In this document: one piece after another, positions 7,532 to 11,996 of the stretch | Layout: the number at the start of each line of letters is the position of its first letter | Position numbering within the stretch: the first letter of the stretch is position 1 | DNA from: Candidatus Dadabacteria bacterium | Lineage (GTDB): Bacteria; Desulfobacterota_D; UBA1144; Nemesobacterales; CSP1-2 | Reading direction: 5' to 3' | Assembly: GCA_022615255.1 (NCBI GenBank) | Contig: JAKEHC010000100.1 | Coordinates: 1 to 11,996 of the forward strand | Length of the DNA: 11,996 nucleotides | Notes under the pieces: generated by a model | The model's input: only the letters and a program-made list of their open reading frames with translations | What the model was told of the DNA's origin: nothing | The model's database searches: none | Translations under genes and position numbers: made by a program

Positions 7532-7969
7532 TTAATGGTTTGTAGTAGTTCCTTTTAAACCATCTTCTCTTTTTATTTCAACCTTCGGTGCAATCGTATT
7601 ATCCCCGGTTCTTCCCTTTTTGTTTAGCACCCTTTTTATCTCTTTTAGCAATTCATCTGTGTCAATTGACTTTACGATATAACCCTCTGCAAGCCAAGAT
7701 ACGTAATCGTCCTGGAAGAATCTATATGCTGTACAAAGCACAACCGGAAGATTTGGAAATTTTTTAGTCAAATTTTGAAGTAAATTAAGACCACTCTCAG
7801 ATCTAAGCTTTATATCTAGTACAATAAGGTCAATCGGTTCGCACTGTAATATATCAAAACACCCTTTTCCCGATTCTGCCTCTAAAACCTCGTAACCCTC
7901 ATCGCATAATACCTCTCTATACAAAAGCCTTACGTTAGGTTCATCATCAACTAATAAGATATTTCCCAT
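7532..7969 (-). CDS. single-domain response regulator (CheY-like receiver)
   Basis: Phosphoacceptor protein of a two-component pathway, 145 residues. The receiver fold spans about 3-118 with the full active site: acidic pair D8-D9 (VDDE), phosphorylated D52 (VLDIK), T80 (LCTAY) and K100 (IVKS). A short charged tail (about 119-145) holds no recognisable DNA-binding or enzymatic domain, so output must be by protein contact. The start is supported by GGGGAG six nt upstream. It converges on the nos operon and no kinase gene is in the window. A role in controlling nos is possible but unsupported; it lacks the AAA+ domain a sigma-54 activator would need. Confidence 0.88.
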   Translation of the reverse strand: MGNILLVDDEPNVRLLYREVLCDEGYEVLEAESGKGCFDILQCEPIDLIVLDIKLRSESGLNLLQNLTKKFPNLPVVLCTAYRFFQDDYVSWLAEGYIVKSIDTDELLKEIKRVLNKKGRTGDNTIAPKVEIKREDGLKGTTTNH

Positions 7970-8080
7970 GACTCGCTCCCCTATCTCGGGATCACATTTT
8001 CTTTATTACTTATACATTAGACGCATAAACTGTATTACTGGTTACACATACAAATAATGATGAGAAGTAGAACATGGGTA

Positions 8081-8109
8081 TATAAAACAACTATTTCAGT
8101 TGTCTTATA
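8081..8109. repeat. inverted repeat (hairpin or operator)
   Basis: TATAAAACAACT (8081-8092) faces AGTTGTCTTATA (8098-8109) across a 5-nt loop; 11 of 12 positions pair. No T-run follows on either strand, so I favour an operator or structural element over a terminator. It lies about 110 bp upstream of the response regulator gene. Confidence 0.4.
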
Positions 8110-8239
8110 AATGGACGACGGCTCTTCTTAGGCCGACAACTTGTTAGCAGATGCGTACAATACAAGACTCCCAATAGGATTTCTATCATTGATATATGCA
8201 TAAAAGATAAATCAATTAAGCGCAACTGCGAAAATTTGC

Positions 8240-8268
8240 TTGACAAGCATCTTCACTAGAATTATGTT
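8240..8268 (+). promoter_or_regulatory. sigma-70-type promoter, probably for the sigma factor gene
   Basis: A perfect -35 TTGACA (8240-8245) is followed after 17 nt by TATGTT (8263-8268), a 4 of 6 match to the -10 box. Transcription would start near 8275, about 300 nt before the sigma factor start codon. No better promoter is seen closer to the gene. Confidence 0.5.
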
Positions 8269-8360
8269 ATATTATATATGGGTCTAAGATGAATAGAGGG
8301 GATTAAAGATAGTAGAAAAGCTGATCAGTTACCGGTTTTCACACAGACGACATCATATTA

Positions 8361-8429
8361 TTAGAGATTTTTCAGCGAATTCAGCACTACATAGAGATTT
8401 AACTTCCTTCAAATATTCTTTAGAGATTT
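8361..8429. repeat. three TAGAGATTT repeats spaced 29-30 bp
   Basis: The 9-mer TAGAGATTT occurs at 8362-8370, 8392-8400 and 8421-8429, starting 30 and 29 bp apart, which is nearly three helical turns. The copies would therefore lie on about the same face of the DNA, or recur evenly in the leader RNA of the sigma factor transcript. The sequence between them is not repeated. Confidence 0.5.
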
Positions 8430-8574
8430 CTTCTTATGGCAAGGAATTTAATGGAAAACTTCTTATTATCTTACAGATATAAAGGCTAGGAAACAGACTA
8501 AGCAACGGGAAGCAGATTCTTCCTTTACTTCATTTTTAGATCCTTAATAAATAAATTAATAAAAAGAGGTAAAA

Positions 8575-9753
8575 ATGGAGATAAAAAATATAGACTTAGA
8601 AGAAACAAATATAGAGGCAAATGAGCTTGGAGAATTTATCTCGGAGGAAGAGCCTTTTACTCCTTACGAAGTTGAAAATGGTTTCTTGATAGATGAGGTA
8701 GAGACTGGAACTCAGTCCGAATCAGAAGACTCGGAACATACTGACGATAGAGAGAGTGAAGAAAACCAAAGCGACCCAGATGAGCAGTTAAGGCTTCTTT
8801 ACTCTTACTTTAGAGACCTATCAACAGAATCTCTACTCACATCTAAGGAAGAGATAGAAATCTCTGCGAAAATAAAGAAGTGCGAGGTTAGGGCAAAAGA
8901 AATGGAGATTCTTCTTGCAAAACTTTCAAAGAAAGGGGCTGGTAAGCCTAAGAGAAATGGTCGGGGGAAAAAACTCACAGAGCAAATAAACAAACTTAAC
9001 GCCTCTACAAAAGCATATTCAGAAAAGGCAAAGGAACTAAAGAAACAGTTTATAAAAGCGAACTTAAGGTTAGTTGTTAGCATAGCAAAGAAATACTTAG
9101 GCCGTGGACTTCCGCTCCCGGACCTCATTCAAGAAGGAAACGTAGGTTTGATGAGGGCTGTAGAGGGATTTGACCACACCAAGGGATTCAAATTTTCAAC
9201 TTACGCTGTATGGTGGATACACCAGGCTATAATCAGGGCGTTGCTCGATCAGACAAGAACTATCAGGGTACCTGTATACGTGCTTGAGAAAGCGAGCAAG
9301 GTATATAAGATAAGCTCTACGCTTCATAAAGAAATGGGAAGAAGACCGTCGCCCGAAGAGATTGCAGAGAAATCCGGTATCCCAGTGGAGGGCGTAAAAC
9401 GAATTCTGGACGCAGAGAAAGACGTTGTTCAGCTTGACTCACCCGTACTCGATGGAGAGAAAACAACCCTGCTAGAACTTACACCAGACAGAGAATTACC
9501 CACACCAGATTCTATGGTGGCGCATGCATCGCTTGCAGAGAGAGTAACTGAAGCCCTATCACTTCTTACTCCTAGAGAAAAGGAGATTGTAACGTTGAGA
9601 TTCGGAATAAATCATAAAAGCACTCAGACGCTTGATGAAATTGGAAGGAAGTTTAACCTCTCTCGTGAACGTATCAGGCAGATTGAAAGAGATGCACTTA
9701 AAAAGCTTGAAACATCTGAGGTGGGAAAGATTTTGAGGAGTTTTCTCGAATAA
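8575..9753 (+). CDS. rpoD: RNA polymerase sigma-70 family factor (RpoD-like)
   Basis: Promoter-recognition subunit of RNA polymerase, 392 residues, with AGAGG (8565-8569) as ribosome site. A very acidic N-terminus (1-70) replaces a typical region 1.1. Region 1.2 starts near 70 and ends near 105. A Lys-rich non-conserved linker (about 106-155) leads into region 2 (160-230), which holds DLIQEGNVGLMRAVEGFD, then FSTYAVWWI and the -10-binding QAIIRALLDQ. Region 3 is about 235-310. Region 4 (320-385) has the helix-turn-helix QTLDEIGRKFNLSRERIRQI (351-370). It ends ILRSFLE, like primary sigma factors. It could be the housekeeping sigma or a group 2 paralogue; I cannot tell from one window, so the symbol is tentative. 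Confidence 0.85.
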   Translation: MEIKNIDLEETNIEANELGEFISEEEPFTPYEVENGFLIDEVETGTQSESEDSEHTDDRESEENQSDPDEQLRLLYSYFRDLSTESLLTSKEEIEISAKIKKCEVRAKEMEILLAKLSKKGAGKPKRNGRGKKLTEQINKLNASTKAYSEKAKELKKQFIKANLRLVVSIAKKYLGRGLPLPDLIQEGNVGLMRAVEGFDHTKGFKFSTYAVWWIHQAIIRALLDQTRTIRVPVYVLEKASKVYKISSTLHKEMGRRPSPEEIAEKSGIPVEGVKRILDAEKDVVQLDSPVLDGEKTTLLELTPDRELPTPDSMVAHASLAERVTEALSLLTPREKEIVTLRFGINHKSTQTLDEIGRKFNLSRERIRQIERDALKKLETSEVGKILRSFLE

Positions 9754-9754
9754 G

Positions 9755-9901
9755 ATGGAAAAGAGAGAAAAGGTAAAGATACGAAAACCGGTTGCCAAGA
9801 AGCCGACAAAGGTGATTTTGTCCAAGAAAGACAGGATGCAGAGAAAACGGATAAAGCATAAGGACTTGATAAAACTAGCTTTTTTGCATGAAAGCGTTTA
9901 A
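9755..9901 (+). CDS. possible 48-residue very basic protein downstream of the sigma factor
   Basis: I do not recognise this protein. The ATG lies one base after the sigma factor stop codon (TAAGATG), so it could be translated by re-initiation. A GAGGAG at 9735-9740 is rather far upstream to serve alone. It has 48 residues, of which 18 are Lys or Arg, starting MEKREKVKIRKP and ending KLAFLHESV, with no cysteine and no membrane segment. Such composition suits nucleic-acid or ribosome binding, but short A-rich open frames can look like this by chance. Confidence 0.4.
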   Translation: MEKREKVKIRKPVAKKPTKVILSKKDRMQRKRIKHKDLIKLAFLHESV

Positions 9902-10060
9902 ACCTTTTAACGGTATATATTACTCCATTTAGTCTCCTGTTGATGGAAATAAAGAGCTTATACTGCTATTTTTGAGTGCTCATTTTACCCTTTTTGGGAA
10001 TTTCTTATACCTTAAATGTAGTTTATTTGCCCCCTATTTACACTTTATTTATCACTTATC

Positions 10061-10074
10061 TGTAATTAATTACA
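10061..10074. promoter_or_regulatory. perfect 14-bp palindrome, likely operator
   Basis: TGTAATTAATTACA is a perfect palindrome. It lies 26 bp before the dyad at 10100 and about 170 bp before the predicted start site of the small-protein unit. It resembles the site of a dimeric repressor or activator; no specific family is assigned. High A+T content makes chance palindromes more likely. Confidence 0.35.
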
Positions 10075-10099
10075 CATTATTGAGAAACAACCTGTCTGA

Positions 10100-10117
10100 T
10101 GTCCGATTATAAGACAT
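10100..10117. promoter_or_regulatory. candidate upstream activator dyad, second copy
   Basis: TGTCCGATTATAAGACAT has the same TGTC-N9-GACA form as the site at 872-889, sharing TGTC, the central GATT and GACAT (14 of 18 positions). The symmetry extends further, with GTCT at 10094-10097 facing AGAC at 10120-10123. Its centre is about 131 bp upstream of the start site predicted from the sigma-54-like element at 10212-10228. Confidence 0.45.
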
Positions 10118-10211
10118 TAAGACGCGCTCCTTATATGAGCTCAAACCAAGAACCCTAATAAAAATGCAATTGTGGCACTTGCCTGCGTTTCACCGTCCTT
10201 TTTACGAATAG

Positions 10212-10228
10212 TTGGCACATTTTTTGTA
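10212..10228 (+). promoter_or_regulatory. sigma-54-like promoter of the small-protein unit
   Basis: TTGGCACATTTTTTGTA has a full -24 box (TTGGCAC) and TTGTA at the -12 position. GG (10214-10215) and GT (10226-10227) are 12 nt apart as required, but the usual GC is GT. Transcription would start near 10239, just before GGAGGG (10242-10247) and the ATG at 10255. This matches the tight layout seen at the nos operon. A sigma-70 reading (TTGGCA, 18 nt, TGTAAT) would start after the ribosome site and is less likely. Confidence 0.4.
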
Positions 10229-10254
10229 CTATGCTTGTAATGGAGGGTATGAAG

Positions 10255-10362
10255 ATGAAAAAGATATATACCCTTTTTGATCCCTTAGGTAACCCTTTAA
10301 AGGAAAAGAGGGGATTACCTATTTCTGTTTCAATTCTTTTAAGCCTGGGAGGTGTATCATGA
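10255..10362 (+). CDS. small protein of unknown function, 35 residues
   Basis: I do not recognise it. ATG at 10255 lies 7 nt after GGAGGG (10242-10247); an ATG at 10249 is too close to that site. The protein starts MKKIYTLFDPLGNPLKEKRG and ends in a mildly hydrophobic stretch (ISVSILLSLGG) too short and weak to be a clear membrane helix. Its stop overlaps the next start by ATGA, and GGGAGG at 10347-10352 serves that next gene. The overlap, the ribosome sites and the promoter-like element just upstream support a real gene, perhaps a leader or regulatory peptide. Confidence 0.5.
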   Translation: MKKIYTLFDPLGNPLKEKRGLPISVSILLSLGGVS

Positions 10363-10603
10363 GAACAAAATGGTATATTGATGCCGAGATAGATAGGTAT
10401 TCAATTGCTCACTTCGAGCGTTGTCTAAGGGATGTGTGCCATAACTTTGGAATTCCTGAATTAAAAAGACTGGTCGCATGGAGACTGACGGTTTCTATCA
10501 CAAGACGGAGTTTCTCTTTCCCGACAGTCTAGACGAGGAGAGCTTTGATGAGATGCTTAACGATTTACTGGCTAGTGGCGAGCCTGAGTATTACGACATT
10601 TAA
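10359..10603 (+). pseudogene. small unknown gene with a -1 frameshift at an A5 run (81 residues if joined)
   Basis: I do not recognise it. Read from ATG 10359, the frame starts MRTKWYIDAEIDRYSIAHFE and stops at 10530-10532 after 57 residues, the last part being basic and unlike the start. The -1 frame from about 10463 reads KKTGRMETDGFYHKTEFLF and continues as a good acidic coding sequence (SLDEESFDEMLNDLLASGEP) to TAA at 10601-10603. Adding one A to the run at 10463-10467 joins them into one 81-residue protein. The second half has no convincing ribosome site of its own before ATG 10478. The break may be a mutation, a sequencing error, or slippage on TTA-AAA-AGA (ribosomal or transcriptional) that yields a full-length product. 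The start overlaps the preceding gene by ATGA. Confidence 0.55.
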
Positions 10604-10675
10604 ATGACATACTAATTATTTAAAAAGGGTGAGGGGAATCTTATAAGAGGGGTGCTAATTTTTACTTAAGGGAAA

Positions 10676-11356
10676 ATGGAATACGAAAGCACTAAGCTTT
10701 TTAAAGATAGAAGGGAAGCAGGAATAAGACTGGCTGAGAGACTAGTTAAGTATAAACCTTTAGAGAATATCATGATAATAGCCCTCCCCCGCGGTGGGGT
10801 TCCGGTAGCCTATGAGGTTGCTAAATCACTTAAAGCTCCTTTGGATGTATTTATAACAAGAAAGCTGAGGTTCCCAGGTAACCCCGAGCTTGCAGCAGGA
10901 GCGGTGGCAGAGAATGGGGAGATATTCCTTAATAAAGAAATGGCAGATTACTGCTCCGATGGCTATTTAGAAGAAGAAATATCTTATCAAAAGGAGGAGA
11001 TAAAGCATCGTCAAATTCTTTATCGAGGGGAAAAGCGATTACCCCCTCTTATTCGTAAGTCGGTCATCTTGATTGATGATGGCGTTGCTACAGGGGCAAC
11101 AATGATAGCCACTATCCATGCCTTGAGGACTTCTCGTGTAAGTAGGTTGATCGTAGCTGTTCCAGTCGCTCCCCTTAATATAGTTGAGGAATTAGCCAAG
11201 GTATCCGATGAGCTTGTTGTAATGTATACCCCTACCCCGTTTTTCGCTGTCGGGGAGCATTATGACGATTTCAGGCAGGTATCTGATGAGGAGGTTAAAA
11301 AATACCTGGAGGAGGTAAAAATTGAAGATCAATCCCGTAAGGAGGCTAGATTATGA
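10676..11356 (+). CDS. phosphoribosyltransferase-domain protein (COG1926 type)
   Basis: Putative type I phosphoribosyltransferase of unknown substrate, cytoplasmic, 226 residues. It has PRGGVP (38-43), a conserved RKLRFPGNPELAAGAV block (62-77), the PRPP-binding loop ILIDDGVATGATM (131-143) with the D134-D135 pair, and FFAVGEHYDDF near the C-terminus. This is the stand-alone form of a family that in mycobacteria occurs in hypoxia/dormancy (DosR) genes, fused or alone. The start ATG follows AGGG at close range, so the ribosome site is modest. It follows the frameshifted small gene by 72 nt without a clear terminator and overlaps hpf by ATGA, so both are probably co-transcribed. Confidence 0.88.
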   Translation: MEYESTKLFKDRREAGIRLAERLVKYKPLENIMIIALPRGGVPVAYEVAKSLKAPLDVFITRKLRFPGNPELAAGAVAENGEIFLNKEMADYCSDGYLEEEISYQKEEIKHRQILYRGEKRLPPLIRKSVILIDDGVATGATMIATIHALRTSRVSRLIVAVPVAPLNIVEELAKVSDELVVMYTPTPFFAVGEHYDDFRQVSDEEVKKYLEEVKIEDQSRKEARL

Positions 11357-11901
11357 GAATAGAATTTATAGGGAAAGGTATTGATGTATCTGAGGATCTC
11401 AAGAGCTATGTCGAGCATAAGTTTTTTGCCTTTGAACGCCATTTGAAGGAGGTGGGAGAGGGTGAAGTAGAGGTAATTGTAACCTTTACTGTAGAAAAAC
11501 ACAGGCATCGTCATCGCGTCGATATCGATGTCTATCTTAAAACACCCGGCGGTGGGACATTGCATGCCTGGGAAGAGAGTAAAGATATTCATATGTCTCT
11601 TGAATTTGCCCTGGATGATATAGAAAGACAACTCAATAGGTTAAAGGAAAGGCGGATTGAGCAAAGAAAGGAGATTTCAAGAGAAAAGGCAAAGAGTCAT
11701 GCTGAGGAATTACCCTCTTCTATAATCGATCTTATAGCTGAAGAAAGATTCCCCATAACAAAACCGCTCGGGGTGGAAGAGGCTTTAATGGTCCTTCAGG
11801 ATGAAGGGAGGTTTTTCTTACCTTTCAGGAACGCTGAAACCGGTGAGGTAAACATCATTTACAGAAAAAAAAGCAGAAAATATGGCCTTATGTCGCTTTA
11901 G
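11353..11901 (+). CDS. hpf: ribosome hibernation promoting factor, long form
   Basis: Binds the 30S subunit in the mRNA/tRNA channel and pairs ribosomes into inactive 100S dimers in non-growing cells. It is 182 residues, the long-HPF size. The N-terminal beta-alpha-beta-beta-beta-alpha domain (1-105) starts MRIEFIGKGIDVSEDLKSYV and includes an HRHRHRVDIDVYL strand. A charged linker (about 98-125) leads to the C-terminal dimerisation domain (about 128-180), with KPLGVEEALMVLQDEGRFF, then FRNAETGEVNIIYRKK. The start overlaps the phosphoribosyltransferase stop by ATGA, with AAGGAGG at 11339-11345. No terminator is evident in the 95 bases that follow. Confidence 0.94.
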   Translation: MRIEFIGKGIDVSEDLKSYVEHKFFAFERHLKEVGEGEVEVIVTFTVEKHRHRHRVDIDVYLKTPGGGTLHAWEESKDIHMSLEFALDDIERQLNRLKERRIEQRKEISREKAKSHAEELPSSIIDLIAEERFPITKPLGVEEALMVLQDEGRFFLPFRNAETGEVNIIYRKKSRKYGLMSL

Positions 11902-11996
11902 AAAAATGTATTCTAGCAGAGGCTACTCGACGGGAACAAATTTATGAGCAAGATTAAATATCGTTAACTCTTGGTTGGAATGCATAATTAATATAA

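Larger units (their letters stand above)
7970..8574. other. 600-bp intergenic region ahead of the sigma factor gene
   Basis: Divergent region between the response regulator (-) and the sigma factor (+). No protein gene or recognisable RNA is seen. It contains an inverted repeat (8081-8109), a sigma-70-type promoter (8240-8268) and three spaced copies of TAGAGATTT (8362-8429). A transcript from that promoter would have a leader of about 300 nt before the sigma factor start. Confidence 0.55.
9902..10254. other. regulatory gap before the small-protein unit
   Basis: No protein gene is seen. From left to right it holds A+T-rich sequence without a clear terminator, a perfect 14-bp palindrome (10061-10074), an activator-like dyad (10100-10117), a TGGCAC box with wrong spacing (10173) and a sigma-54-like promoter (10212-10228). 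Confidence 0.5.

Noticed and set aside
8101..8117. TGTC-N9-GACG as a third activator dyad
   Set aside because: It lacks the central GATT and the final A, and no properly spaced -24/-12 element was found on either strand nearby. It also overlaps the inverted repeat at 8081-8109.
8361..8429. CRISPR-like array
   Set aside because: The repeat is only 9 bp, with three copies and no cas genes; CRISPR repeats are usually more than 20 bp.
10173..10186. TGGCACTTGCCTGC as a further sigma-54 promoter
   Set aside because: GG and GC are 11 nt apart, not 12, a spacing sigma-54 does not normally tolerate.
11902..11996. Terminator or promoter after hpf
   Set aside because: No stable stem with a T-run and no paired -35/-10 boxes could be found in these last bases.

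Overview
The window looks like a chromosomal segment of an A+T-rich, diderm (Gram-negative-type) bacterium from a lineage I cannot name. It carries a clade II (atypical, Sec/lipoprotein-type) nitrous oxide reductase operon, a primary-like sigma-70 factor, a long-form ribosome hibernation factor, and the decayed 3' part of an archaeal-type S-adenosylmethionine synthetase gene. An archaeal-type AdoMet synthetase next to clade II nosZ points to a deep-branching bacterial group rather than a classical proteobacterial denitrifier. The phylum is inference only.

Layout. 1-620: frameshifted remnant of archaeal-type metK, broken by a 17-bp tandem duplication. 621-988: noncoding region ending in a near-consensus sigma-54 promoter (939-955) with a candidate upstream activator dyad (872-889). 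989-7442: one compact + strand nos operon: cytochrome c lipoprotein, nosZ, a NosB-like membrane protein, nosD, nosF, nosL, nosY. Most genes after nosB overlap, and a strong hairpin lies between nosZ and nosB. 7532-7969: a single-domain response regulator on the - strand, converging on the operon. 7970-8574: intergenic region with a sigma-70-type promoter and a triplicated 9-mer. 8575-9753: RpoD-like sigma factor, followed by a possible 48-residue very basic protein (9755-9901). 9902-10254: intergenic region with a perfect 14-bp palindrome, a second copy of the activator dyad and a second sigma-54-like promoter. 10255-11901: two small overlapping genes, the second broken or recoded at an A5 run, then a COG1926-type phosphoribosyltransferase and long HPF that overlap by ATGA.

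How the genes work together. The cytochrome c lipoprotein probably passes electrons to NosZ, which reduces N2O to N2 outside the cytoplasmic membrane. NosD, NosF and NosY form the ABC-type maturation machine for the CuZ centre, and NosL is the copper-delivery lipoprotein. The most interesting signal is regulatory. The nos operon and the small-protein/phosphoribosyltransferase/HPF unit are both preceded by TGTC-N9-GACA dyads (14 of 18 positions identical) and by -24/-12 elements with exact 12-nt GG-to-GC spacing, the second imperfect. This suggests that one sigma-54 activator couples N2O respiration to a ribosome-hibernation or dormancy response. That link is inference from sequence pattern only.
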